Shown here: piece after piece, positions 12,337 to 22,041 of the stretch
Layout of the letters: the number at the start of each line of letters is the position of its first letter
Position numbering within the stretch: the stretch's first letter is position 1
Source of the DNA: Rotaria socialis
Lineage: Eukaryota > Rotifera > Eurotatoria > Philodinida > Philodinidae
NCBI GenBank assembly: GCA_905331475.1
Contig: CAJNYU010003387.1
Coordinates: 59,713 to 123,712 of the forward strand
DNA length: 64,000 bases
Direction of reading: 5' to 3'
Notes under the pieces: model-generated
Database searches by the model: none
What the model saw: only the letters and a program-made list of their open reading frames with translations
What the model was told of the DNA's origin: nothing
Translations under genes and position numbers: made by a program

Positions 12337-12350
12337 ATACCCACACCCTT
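12337..12350. repeat. TGTGGG-type island 5, short C-rich block
   Basis: A short ACCCACACCCT block with no partner. It is the weakest member of the set. Confidence 0.35.
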
Positions 12351-12603
12351 CACGAGTGTTCCGACGTGCCTGTTATGAAAGAGGTTTGTCGACTGGGTTT
12401 GTCTGGGGTTGAACGGATGATGGTTTTCCAGGTTTTTGGTAGGTTTTCTGCGAAGTTGTGTTTTATATGGGGACGCTTTGAATGGTTATAGAAAAGAGGA
12501 CGCTACTTGATGTTGACGCTGTTGTGGCGCTAGGGTGCTTCTTTTCTGTGGTTGGTTTATTTCTTTGACGCTTTGTGTCATTGTGTCTTTGTGTCCGGTA
12601 GCA

Positions 12604-12612
12604 TATATAAAG
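12604..12612 (+). promoter_or_regulatory. TATA box of the Rep-like gene
   Basis: TATATAAAG lies about 100 bp upstream of the ATG at 12715, in a pyrimidine- and T-rich setting. The distance fits a TATA box plus a short 5' UTR. Confidence 0.45.
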
Positions 12613-12714
12613 GGTTGTGAATGAATTCTGTACATTCATTACACACTGTTTCTCATACAAATTCAAACATTCAATTACACGTTCGGTATATCATATACCG
12701 AAATATCATTAGAA

Positions 12715-15221
12715 ATGGCATCAAATACAACTGATCATACTCAATCAATTATGGAAGCTGAGTCTTCATCTGACTCTGATTCAGGTACGAATAGTTTTTG
12801 TTTAGATTTTCATATTTGTATATTGAATTTTATGATTTTAGATTTTTTCTTGGACCCGGATTACGTTGCAGCTTCCACTGCAAACGGTTACAATACATCA
12901 AATGATACTAGTTATAGTAGCAGTGTTACTACCACTACTATTACTAGTGAAATCAGCACGCCTAGTCGACCATATCCGCCAACTGAACGCCATGGCCTTG
13001 TGGATGAACACGATAAACCATTTCTTGAATTTGGTGAATTAGGTAAGTGATATTAAATCTGTCGTATTCAGATTTTCATGTGTTCCTGCTTCTGAATTAT
13101 TTTAGGTGCAAAGGCTATTGCCTCACTTAAAGAATTTCGTTTGCCTGCGGAGTACATTCCATTTTGCGAATCTGATCCAACTATTCGCGTATCTCGAAAG
13201 AACAATCGATTGTATAGCAGAAAGCTGGCTATCTCGAGTTTCTCTGATTGAACAAGTAAGATCCTTAACAACTAATTTTGTTTCTATATGAGTTTATATA
13301 ATAACTTTTCTTTTAAATTGTTTTTATTTAGAGGAAGAAACTTACAAGCACGTACTTCAGCATCTCGAGGTGAAGAAAATACCTGTCCGCTACGTATGCG
13401 TGGCAAGAGAAATTGTTACAAAGGACACTATGCCTCGCATACATATTCAAGTCGTATTTCATGGCAAGCCAGCTGTTAATGCACAATTCATGGATAGATT
13501 TCTGAGTAAGTATTTTAGTTTTATATTATATCTACTTAGTCAAGATAGCTTTACTTTGACGCATTGTTTTCTTCTTTCATTTAGATTGTCAATGTGAATA
13601 TCATGTGACAAAACATGCAAACGCATGGAACGAATATATGAAACAAGGTTTGATTAACATCCGTTATATAGTTCATATCTAAACACATTCTAAAATTAAA
13701 CACAAAAATGTAAACCATTATTTTTTATTTACTTAGGATTCAGTTGTATTGAACATGGACTTTACAAGGGATCCGATAAAAAGGGCTTCAAGTTGTGGCC
13801 AAATTCACCAACAACAAGTAAGAATGTAACTACCTTTTACATACGATCATACTTTTTAATTATTTTGATAGAAAAAGGCGCCTGTCTTACGGATGATATT
13901 GCGGCAGAAGCTTTCAAATTAAGCAAGAAAAGCGTTCCTGTTGCATTAAAAATGCTCGTTGAGAAAGTACCGCGTGAAAGTTTAACTCGTTTAAGAGGGT
14001 AAGTACATATGTATATAAAAACACAAATTGTTACCAATTTGCTAAAATATATATGTACTCATATATATCAAGTTTAATGTTAATTTGATTTATTTTTCTC
14101 TATGTACGAAAAGAATGCGGACAAATCTTGAAATATACTACGATCAAAATAAAGTCGAAGAACTAAGAAGTATTGCCCGAGTCAAAAATTACTGTTGGCC
14201 AGATTCATTCCCGGATGTCACACCCAACCTGGGTAAGAAATATTATTTCTCTTGTTTTTCTTATACTTTCTACTTTTCCTCTACTCTTATAAAACATAAT
14301 AGCTAATGACATGAATAAATATTTGGTGAAGGAGTTTACTAGAAAGCCACCTCACCGACCTCAATGTCTTATTTTAATAGGCAAAACAGGTACAAGTATG
14401 TAGAACTAGTTAAAGAAATGCACACTCTAACGCACGACACTTTATTCATTCATTAAAAATTTGTTTCATATTTTCAGGAAAAACAAGCTTTGCACTTAGT
14501 TTACCTGGCATCCCCAACTATTATCGTGGTGTATGGTCAATCTTTTACTGGGATAATGATGCATCATGTATGATTTTTGATGACATACCATGGCGTTCAT
14601 TTGACAAAAAAGGGTATCCATCGAAAAAGGATCTATTAACAGGTCAATTAGAAGTTTGCATAAGTAAACAGATTCTTAACAAATATTATAACATGTTTCT
14701 TCGTATCTTTCTATATATCTTAATACACATTAGGTCAGTGATAAATACTGCAAGAATAGGAAAATTGTAGTGAATAAGCCTGCTATAGTTTTTCTTAATC
14801 ACGCCGACGCTCAACCATTACTCAATCCGCGTACAAAGGGAGAAAGAGATGATTTTGAGTTTTGGCAAGAACGTGCTATTATATGCGTATTAGGTAATAT
14901 GACTTTCTGAAAAAACTTATATAATTTACAAGAAAACTAATTTTTTTATTCTTTTCAGTATACCATTTAGAACCAAGCGAGCACTTTTACAACCCAAAAC
15001 CCAAAACTCCTTCACCAGAAAATAAAATCCACACTGTGGACGGTATACCATTATTCGATGAATTCAGACGTGTGTGGCGTGAGAGACAACAACAACAAAC
15101 CGTACCGCCCGCACCCGCACCACCACCACCACCACCAACATCCATCATCGTGCAACCACAACCTGAGAACCAGCTTCGCAGACAAAGTGTTTCATCTGAA
15201 GAATATCCATACGAACTTTGA
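12715..15221 (+). CDS. CRESS-DNA-virus-like Rep (HUH endonuclease + SF3 helicase), 12 exons, one in-frame TGA
   Basis: Twelve exons are separated by 11 introns of about 50-92 bp. Exons are 12715-12784, 12842-13045, 13109-13255, 13332-13505, 13585-13647, 13737-13817, 13872-13998, 14114-14232, 14303-14389 (or 14395), 14478-14653, 14734-14893 and 14959-15221, and the phases agree across almost every junction. The N-terminus is acidic and Ser/Thr rich. The endonuclease part shows motif II (HIQ, 13442-13450) and motif III with its tyrosine at 13635-13637 (EYMKQ). The helicase part shows a P-loop split by an intron, Walker B (MIFDD, 14570-14584) and a motif C asparagine (FLNH, near 14796). The C-terminus is Pro-rich. 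In the family, Rep nicks and rejoins DNA to start rolling-circle replication and unwinds it. An in-frame TGA (13249-13251) falls in the motif I region, and the P-loop is atypical under either donor. This is an endogenised, intron-bearing Rep, whether domesticated or decaying. No capsid gene is nearby. Confidence 0.8.
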
Positions 15222-15539
15222 ATATAATCATAATTTAGATAATTTGTACATATATCACTGTAGTAAAAATTTCTGTATTTCTTCGAATAAAAATCAGCTA
15301 ACGCGTTACTTGTACTCATACTAAAAATTTCTACAAACAAAAAAACATCAAAGGATTCTGAGAAAAAAGACAAACGCAAAGAGATAATTATCTCATGTGG
15401 TAGACTTGAAACTGCTACGAAACAGAAATAACAACAATTTTTACCAGCGCTTTAGCAGCAACTCAAGCCATCATTAATTCCTATTTATTTATACGATTCT
15501 CTTGTTTCAATTACAGGATTTTCACCTGAAAAATATGTG
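15222..15539. other. 3' flank of the Rep-like gene, nothing recognised
   Basis: AT-rich sequence with a poly-A-signal-like AATAAA near 15285. No gene seen. Confidence 0.4.
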
Positions 15540-15960
15540 ATGATATAAACCCAAGCAGATGTAAAGATGTCGTCCTATGGCGATGCGGAGATAGAGAGAC
15601 ACGGAGGCATCGAGACGTCGTCTTCCGCTGATGTGCATATGAAGCGACACGAATGCATAAACCAGTGAAGATGTCGTGGTATGCCGATGTGGAGACGTGG
15701 AGATGTGGAGTTGTGGAGATGTGGAGATGATGAAATCATGTGGAGATGTGGAACCACGAGCATATGGAACCAGGCAGATGTGAAAACACGAACATATGGA
15801 ACCAGACAGATGCAGAACCAAGCAAAGGTGGAATCAGGCAGGTATGGAGCCACGTGGATGAGGCAGTGTAGAGATGTCGTGATACGTTGGTATGGAGATG
15901 TAGGGTGATGGGTAGATGCGGGTATAGACACGTCTTGATACCGTGGTATGGAGTTTTCCA
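15540..15960. repeat. degenerate minisatellite (GGAGATGTGGAGA-like units)
   Basis: Irregular tandem units built on GATGTGGAGA and GAACCA(G/C)GCAGATG, purine-rich on the plus strand. The repeats keep several overlapping frames open on both strands, which explains apparent His/Ser/Thr-rich proteins here; I do not regard those as genes. The stretch lies between the Rep-like gene and the LTR. Confidence 0.6.
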
Positions 15961-16008
15961 TTGTACTAGGTATGTGCAAATGGGAATCGGAACCTATAAT
16001 GGTTCGAA

Positions 16009-16434
16009 TGTAACGATTTCTGATGTTATGGATGTTGTTATGTTTGGTGCTGAGTGTATATTTTATCTCAATATCAAAAAATCGTATACTCCTGGATTTC
16101 TCTCGTTCCTTATATACTATTTTCTAGCATTTAAAGACCTTGAGAAATACTGTAAACGCAATAACAGAAAAAGCAAGAAAGTGTATAAGATAAGGAGTAC
16201 GTATTGGTGCTATGCTAAAGTCCACCAACCCGATGGTGGGGATAAATATTACAACGGTGATGTTGCGTACTCAATCTGGCACTAAGCGCGAGCCAAGGAC
16301 AAAATCCCTAGTACTCTTGCGTAGCGAAAAATAGAAAGAGAAATAGATAAGAGTATGGATGAGAAACTAACAAGATGGTGCCTTTGAGGTTTATTTCATT
16401 CGAGGGTTTGTAACTTCTAGAGTAGATCGTTACA
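16009..16434 (-). mobile_element. LTR of an env-bearing retroelement (426 bp)
   Basis: Begins TGTAACGATTTCTGAT and ends ATCGTTACA (plus strand), so both ends are TG..CA with a 9-bp terminal inverted match. It lies 92 bp past the stop of a minus-strand env-like frame, as expected for a 3' LTR. Internal stretches resemble the shorter LTR-like copies at 41562 and 60789. Confidence 0.6.
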
Positions 16435-16526
16435 CTTCCGGGTGAAACTTAGACGCTCTCCTGAGCGTCTGTGGGAGAAGAGGAGAACTAAGACTAATTG
16501 GAAAGGGTTCGGACGGAAAGCATATG

Positions 16527-16986
16527 TTAGGTAACGATCGAGGCATTAAGTGGGTGATCTTGAAAATGAACGGTGGGCAGTGGTGAACGGCGAGAGAAGT
16601 GACAGTAGATGAAGACAAGGAGTAGAAATAAAGTTAGAATGAGAAGTATCGTTGAGAAAATGCCAAACAGATGACGGTGTATGTCTCGTAGTGCAGGCAT
16701 GGGAATAGAGGTTGAAGTGTTAGAAATAAAGCTGTAGATGGCGCGAAATTCGTCAGCGATATAGGGTATTTTAGGCCAACGGGATGAGGGTGTGAGATGG
16801 GCATTAAGATCGAAGTCACTTTGGTATGAGTTGTTCAGAATGGTTGAGTCCCAAATTGTCAGGGGTTGACCAATCACCTCTGGAGACGCTGAAATTGAAA
16901 AGCGGTCGCAGATAAGCGTGGTTTTCTGTGGAATGGTTATCAGAGTTACTGCGGGTATCATGCGCATTTGGTTATGGAGAACATGC
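16527..16986 (-). CDS. C-terminal part of a retrovirus-like envelope protein (partial)
   Basis: The minus-strand frame stays open from the stop at 16527 to the poly-G/N junction at 16987, so the start is missing. The visible end has an extracellular segment with NXS/T sites, a membrane-proximal stretch, one strong transmembrane helix (LFGIFSTILLILTLFLLLVF) and a short basic tail. This layout, 92 bp before an LTR, is that of an env gene of a Ty3/gypsy-type retrovirus-like element such as the env-containing elements known from bdelloids. Family assignment rests on topology and position, not on a recognised motif. Nothing of gag or pol is visible, because the join at 16987-17007 cuts the element. 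Confidence 0.5.
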
Positions 16987-17007
16987 GGGGGGGGGGGGGG
17001 GGGGGGN
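16987..17007. other. poly-G run plus N: assembly join
   Basis: Twenty consecutive Gs followed by a single N. The run interrupts the env-like frame on one side and abuts the left arm of a perfect inverted repeat on the other. Best read as a gap-filling artefact or a true poly-G that stopped sequencing. Confidence 0.75.
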
Positions 17008-17244
17008 TAGAAACTATCTACAGTATCATAATAATAATTCAGAAGATCGAGAATTGACTATTCATTTTTTTCGTAGCTCTATCACTCATACTAGGTAGAG
17101 TGATACTCTTTTTGTTCAACAGATGACATTAGAAGGTGAAGTTAACAAAATACAAAGAATAAATATGATCAAAAAACAAATGTGGTATAACAATATGGCA
17201 AGTTATGCCTAAATTTTCTTTACAAATGCATCCTAATTAGACCA
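17008..17244. repeat. left arm of a perfect 237-bp inverted repeat
   Basis: Identical over its full length to the reverse complement of 19849-20085. The arm starts directly after the N at 17007. The inner boundary is sharp: after ATTAGACCA the two flanks diverge completely. No coding content is recognised in the arm. Confidence 0.85.
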
Positions 17245-17261
17245 ATTTTTAATCTATTCAG

Positions 17262-17395
17262 AAACAACCACATCAGGAAATTCATATATTGTCACGGCAC
17301 CAAAAGATAAATTAATTCCATGCAAATATGGATATGAATGTCGCGATATTCGAGATCCACAACACACATCAAGATTTTCACATCCTTCAACTTAA
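17262..17395 (+). CDS. terminal exon with a PBZ-like zinc finger (partial gene)
   Basis: After a splice acceptor (CTATTCAG ending at 17261, phase 1) the frame reads through to TAA at 17393-17395. It contains IPCKYGYECRDIRDPQ followed by HTSRFSHP, a C-x5-C-x7-H-x5-H arrangement close to PBZ fingers (C-x5-C-x6-H-x5-H). In APLF, CHFR and PARP-related proteins these bind poly(ADP-ribose). Upstream exons are not visible: the inverted-repeat arm and the N at 17007 lie there. The finger is at the extreme C-terminus, as in several DNA-repair proteins. Confidence 0.5.
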
Positions 17396-17719
17396 GTGCA
17401 TCCATTTCAATGGTAAATATGTATGTACAAAGAACCTTTTAAAAAACAAAACAAAATGTTCTTATTGTTTTTTTTTAAATTACAGATTAATACAAAAAAA
17501 ATATGACATAATATAAACACGAAAAACTCATATTCAACGTTTTCTTTCTTTCATATATGAATCCATCTGTTAATTCATTGAATAAAAGTCAGCAATGATG
17601 AGAAAACAAACCCACTTGATCGATGATAATAATAAATATGAAAACAAGTAATACCTGTGAATCATGCCAACGAATAGATTTAACGAATAAAACGAAAAAG
17701 AAAGATAAGGAATTATTCT

Positions 17720-17925
17720 TGGTTTGTCAAGAATGAAGTTAGGAATATATTGATGACTGTTCACAAAGATGGATCAATTGTAATTTTTGGAATCGGCATT
17801 GCTTGGAAACATTTCTGTGTAGTAGCATAAATGCATATAGGATTCTCTGTACGCTAGAATAAGCATATTTTGAAATTGACGATTAATGATATACTATTGT
17901 GATAAACAAACAATTGTACGAACTT
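17720..17925. repeat. dispersed repeat, copy A
   Basis: Matches 21580-21915 in the same orientation in two blocks: around TTTGTCAAGAATGAAGTT to TACGCTAGAATAAGCAT, then ATTTTGAAATTGACGATTAA onward. Copy B has about 130 extra bases between the blocks. Non-coding; the element type is unknown. Confidence 0.6.
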
Positions 17926-17958
17926 CCATCATAAATTTTTACGAATAAAATTCATTTC

Positions 17959-17988
17959 CGAACACCCGGTAACATTTACCGGTGTTCG
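17959..17988. other. short hairpin CGAACACCCGGTAA / TTACCGGTGTTCG
   Basis: A nearly perfect 13-bp stem with one extra C and a 3-4 nt loop. A related, less perfect hairpin lies at 25874-25905, suggesting ends of a small dispersed element. Confidence 0.5.
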
Positions 17989-18221
17989 TAAGAGGTGAGA
18001 CGAAAGCTAATTCGCCCATGACGATGTCAATGGTTGATTCATATTTTCCCTAAGAATTATTAGTGGCACTGGCAATTCCTCCACTCGTGAGGAATTCCTA
18101 TTTGACAGCCATTGGATACTGTTGATTAAACCAGTGAGCATATTTCAAAAGATAGAATCCTGAGTCATCAACTTAACCAGCGCGTATAGAGGAAATTTTT
18201 CAAAACAGATTTAACGGTTTG

Positions 18222-18393
18222 GATCCCCAAGTAAGCAAAAAATGAAGGAAGACTGCCGACATGACTAGTCAGAAATGTCCGCAGGATCCGTCTAGTCTAG
18301 TCTGAAATGTCTTGCATACCCGTCTTGTCTAGTCAGCTTAATGAGGAGNAAAAAGACTAGTCATTTAACCAGTCTTTTGCTCACTTGGGGATC
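18222..18393. mobile_element. MITE with GATCCCCAAGT termini
   Basis: Terminal inverted repeats GATCCCCAAGTAAGCAAAA and (reverse complement of the right end) GATCCCCAAGTGAGCAAAA enclose about 130 bp rich in the palindrome GACTAGTC and its variants. An N at 18349 lies inside. A related right end (GACTAATCATTTAACCAGTC and on to CACTTGGG) recurs at 45870-45915. No coding capacity and no clear target duplication. Confidence 0.6.
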
Positions 18394-18528
18394 AGGCACT
18401 GCTAGAAAACATACGTGGCTGCAGTCTATCAAAAGTTTCCAATCCTTTCTTTTCAGATATTAAAAAGTTTTCAGTGTCGATCTTCTCAATTCGTCATCTA
18501 AATATATCTCTACAACGTACTGGAAATA

Positions 18529-18551
18529 ACAAAACAAAACAAAACAAAACA
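18529..18551. repeat. (CAAAA)n microsatellite
   Basis: Four to five tandem CAAAA units. Similar short runs occur near 10005-10024 and 22018-22033. Confidence 0.8.
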
Positions 18552-19091
18552 TTGATGCTGATATAATAAAATACACAAGAATTGATTCTTCTTTGATAGA
18601 CAACCATCTTTACTAAGATAAGCATCTCGTACGAAGATCATAGTAGACGTTTTATAAACATTTTCAAATTAAAATTATTGATTAATCGATTTACTATTAC
18701 TGTTAGTACATAAGATAATCTAATAATATGTTTTTCGAACGTTTACTTTGTGTTTTATCAATCCTTTCTTTTGCAATGAATCTAACTAACAGTTTATATT
18801 ACATGTTATTATTATCTTTATTGGTCTCCAAATAAAATCATTTTACTTTTTACTTTTTAATTTAACATAGACATTCTATTGAGAACCCATTCAATAGAAA
18901 GTAAATTTTATTTTTCATCAAAAAATAAGTTACAATAGTAAGAATATACAAGTATTAGTAGTGGTCGTACATGCATACGCTAAATCAATTATTTATTCGA
19001 AACAATGCTGATGTATCATAACGAGCATTTGTAGCTATTTTAACTTAAGATTGAATTGGCACAAGTAAAATCTGATATAGCATTATGACGT

Positions 19092-19845
19092 TCAAACATG
19101 TGACATTTGTATTCGTCGAATTTCAGCAAATGCACTACGATAGTTCGATATAACGTTATTTGAATTTTCATTATCAAATTCATCGTTAATTGAGGATTCT
19201 ATTGATCGAGATGGTGAATGCGAATGTGCCGAACTTGGTGGTACACCAACCTAAAATTAACATGAGAATAAAAAATCTTTTTCTATTGACTAAACATAAA
19301 ATTATACTTGTGTGGATGAAGTCGACACTGACGAAAGCGAATTCGATGATGCCTGTCAACAAACAAGAAAAAAATATATACACAATATTTGTTGAATAAT
19401 ATTTTTACCTTGACTAATTCAACTTGTTGTGGTTTTGGTTCAACTGTTACAATTCTTTGATTTTGAATTCGATCTCGAGTTTTTGAATTTGTTGAATAAT
19501 CATCACAGCACCATGATGCGCAGCGTAAGAATGTAATGGGCATCTGAAATGTGAAAAAGACTTTTATAATAATGGTCACATATACTTAATCTACAGTAGA
19601 CGATCGGATAAAATAAAACGTACAGAATAACGAATACGAAAGAAAACGATTAATAGAAATTTCGAACCAATGAGATGCGCATTCCATCTTTTATATAACC
19701 TTCCAAAATTATAATATGTCGTTTCCCCGTCTCGACGGAGACATAAGATGATATCTATACGATTACGATCTACTAGATAATGTCGATGATTCATCACATA
19801 ATGACTAAAACAAATCGATTGAGGTAGTTGTTTATGCCGAATCAT
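19092..19845 (-). CDS. four-exon gene, C-terminal part of a membrane-associated protein of unknown family
   Basis: Minus-strand exons are 19845-19624, 19543-19409, 19352-19308 and 19250-19092. All three introns have GT..AG ends and phase 0, and the joined frame stays open to a stop at 19092. Exon 1 holds a hydrophobic segment (HLIGSKFLLIVFF) and exon 2 is Cys/charged (LRCASWCCDDY). Exons 3 and 4 form a Ser-rich tail (PPSSAHSHSPSRSIESSIND) ending near RSAFAEIRRIQMSHV. The exon 1 donor (TCT|GTACGT) was chosen because it alone keeps phase. The 5' end meets the right arm of the inverted repeat at 19849, and earlier exons may be missing or inside the arm. Family not recognised. Confidence 0.5.
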
Positions 19846-19848
19846 AAC

Positions 19849-20085
19849 TGGTCTAATTAGGATGCATTTGTAAAGAAAATTTAGGCATAACTTGCCATAT
19901 TGTTATACCACATTTGTTTTTTGATCATATTTATTCTTTGTATTTTGTTAACTTCACCTTCTAATGTCATCTGTTGAACAAAAAGAGTATCACTCTACCT
20001 AGTATGAGTGATAGAGCTACGAAAAAAATGAATAGTCAATTCTCGATCTTCTGAATTATTATTATGATACTGTAGATAGTTTCTA
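19849..20085. repeat. right arm of the perfect 237-bp inverted repeat
   Basis: Exact reverse complement of 17008-17244. Unlike the left arm, it is flanked by ordinary sequence on both sides. Confidence 0.85.
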
Positions 20086-22041
20086 GGCAGTTCAAGAAGT
20101 TTTGTCTCAGGTCTTATAGATACTGATGATAAATTTTTTGATACATTTGGTTTTATATAGCGACAAAATCACACGACTTTCTATACGTTCGAGTTTCTTT
20201 AAGCATGATTATTACTACTCATTAGTTTCTAATTACAAAGTGTTATGTAGCATATGTCTTGTTTTCATGCAAAAAAGCATTGTTTTTATAGATTTCTTAA
20301 TATATCTATAGAACCATCTATGATATAAATCAATTCGAATGGGAAATGAAGCGAAAAAAATTTCATAAATGTGCAACTTCTACCTTGAATGTTATATGAA
20401 AATGGTAATGTGTTGATGACATGCTTGCTGCTTTCCAAATAGTATTGAGTTATAAATTCAATTGGGATACGCGTTTTGTTGAAAATGATGATATTACGCT
20501 CAATACGATGACCTATATATATATACATATGTGCCGACTAATTGAGTAGACGAAACGAAACAATGGTTCCCTTTGTCTGATAGCATATAGAAATAAAAGA
20601 ATAGAAAAAGTGAATATGTAGTCAATTCATGTATTGAAAATAGAGGTCAGCATATTAGTCCATTTCAGAGGAACCCACAGGGTAACCCTGCCATATGGAC
20701 ACGCCTGATCCATTCCAAAACGGATACACGATTAAACGCATTGCTAAATATCAAGAGAAAGGTGATTTATGAGTTTCTGTGATGCTTTTGAGTTAGACTG
20801 AGTTAAGAATAATAAGAGTTTACAAAAATGAGAAGTCCCCGAAAACATGTGGAAATTGTTGAAAATTATAGATTATCAAAGATAGTCAACCAAGCTCACT
20901 ATAACTCACAAAAACTCAGTTGATTTTAGATGATTTTAGTCTGATGTAGGAATAATTGAAATCACCTGCTTTCCCTTTATTAAATATGCAGTTTTACTCC
21001 CTTATACGTATGTGTAGGATACCTACAACTATACTTTCTGCTAGCTGTAAAAAAGATTTGCTTTTTGTAATTCGCATGAGTTCTATACAAGTATTGATGT
21101 GCCTTCCTATGACTATTTGTATACATCATTCACACTTCTATTATTTTTATCTATTTCTGTGACTAGGATTGTAACAGTTTTAGTTTCTCTGAAAAATAAC
21201 TGTTGTAAATCTGATAGGTTCAATCCTTTTGTACGACTAATTAGCATCAGTTCTCTCTTTGACTTGTTAAGAATGATATATCGACTGTAGCAGTGGTGGA
21301 CCCAGAAAATCAATAACACGGTGGCATTGCTAGGTGTGGGTCAATGTTAGTGTAGATGCGCGCAGACACCGGTGTTGGTGTCATCAAGACTAGTGATGAA
21401 TAGATGAACACCTGCGGATGCTTTCTGTGGCATTTCGGTCACACCTACACAGTGGTATAAATTATGGGGGAAGTGAAAGCACCTGCATTCAATAGAGGTC
21501 GTCGGGTTCTTCTTTACTATACCATTCTCATCGTTTGGTCTAACCTATAGGCGAATCCAGACCGAAGATACCCTACATCTATTCTTGCTATGTCAAGAAT
21601 AAAGTTTAAGAATATATTTATGAGTGCTAATGTTAACAGGGATGTATCAATTGCAATTATTGGAATTAACATTGTTTAGGAAGATTTCTATCTAATACTA
21701 TAGATGTACGCATGATTCTTTATACGCTAGAATGAAAATATCTTTGAATATAAAAGCAATTTCAACTATTGATCAATCCTTATTCAATTACCAATGTTAG
21801 ATTTCAATGTTTCACAATATTTAGCTAGATTTATCACGATTAAAAAAAAAAGCTATAAACATATTTTGAAATTGACGATTAATGATATATGATTGTGATA
21901 AAGAAACAATTATATAGTATTTATCAAATTTTTGTCTGCACAGAAATTATGCTGCGCGCGAAAAATATCATGTCTTACAATTTTCATAGATCACAAAAAC
22001 ATTATTATCATCATTTCATAAAACAAAACAAAAAAGACATG
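20086..22041. other. intergenic with a dispersed repeat
   Basis: No gene recognised; short frames only. Contains copy B of the dispersed repeat (21580-21915). Confidence 0.45.
21580..21915. repeat. dispersed repeat, copy B
   Basis: Diverged copy of 17720-17925 in the same orientation, with about 130 extra bases in the middle. The 3' block (CATATTTTGAAATTGACGAT onward) is the best conserved. Confidence 0.6.

Larger units (their letters stand above)
9962..12603. other. intergenic with telomere-like islands and a tRNA-like fragment
   Basis: No protein gene is supported; short frames at 10323-10541, 11605-11814 and 12143-12412 lack domain features. The stretch holds three TGTGGG islands, an N gap at 10723 with a tRNA-like 3' half beside it, and the promoter of the Rep-like gene at its right end. 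Confidence 0.45.
17396..19091. other. intergenic with repeats
   Basis: Holds a dispersed repeat block (17720-17925), a hairpin (17959-17988), a MITE with an N (18222-18393) and a CAAAA microsatellite (18529-18551). No gene recognised; the frame at 17570-17764 (minus) is not convincing. Confidence 0.5.

Noticed and set aside
12916-12948. CAGTGTTAC within a small stem, resembling the nonanucleotide of a CRESS virus origin
   Set aside because: It lies inside coding exon 2, the stem is weak (5 bp) and the loop does not present the motif in the usual way.
15522-15979. His/Ser/Thr-rich overlapping frames on the minus strand
   Set aside because: They are translations of the degenerate minisatellite, open in several frames at once.
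15887-16285. 132-residue plus-strand frame
   Set aside because: Runs from the minisatellite into the LTR and shows no coherent protein features.
16987-17006. Poly-G tract as a biological G-quadruplex site
   Set aside because: It abuts an N and breaks an open frame, so an assembly artefact is more likely.
21950-22041. Possible SECIS element (ATGA/TGAT words) after the deiodinase-like gene
   Set aside because: No convincing quartet-stem-AA loop arrangement can be drawn by eye; needs a folding program.
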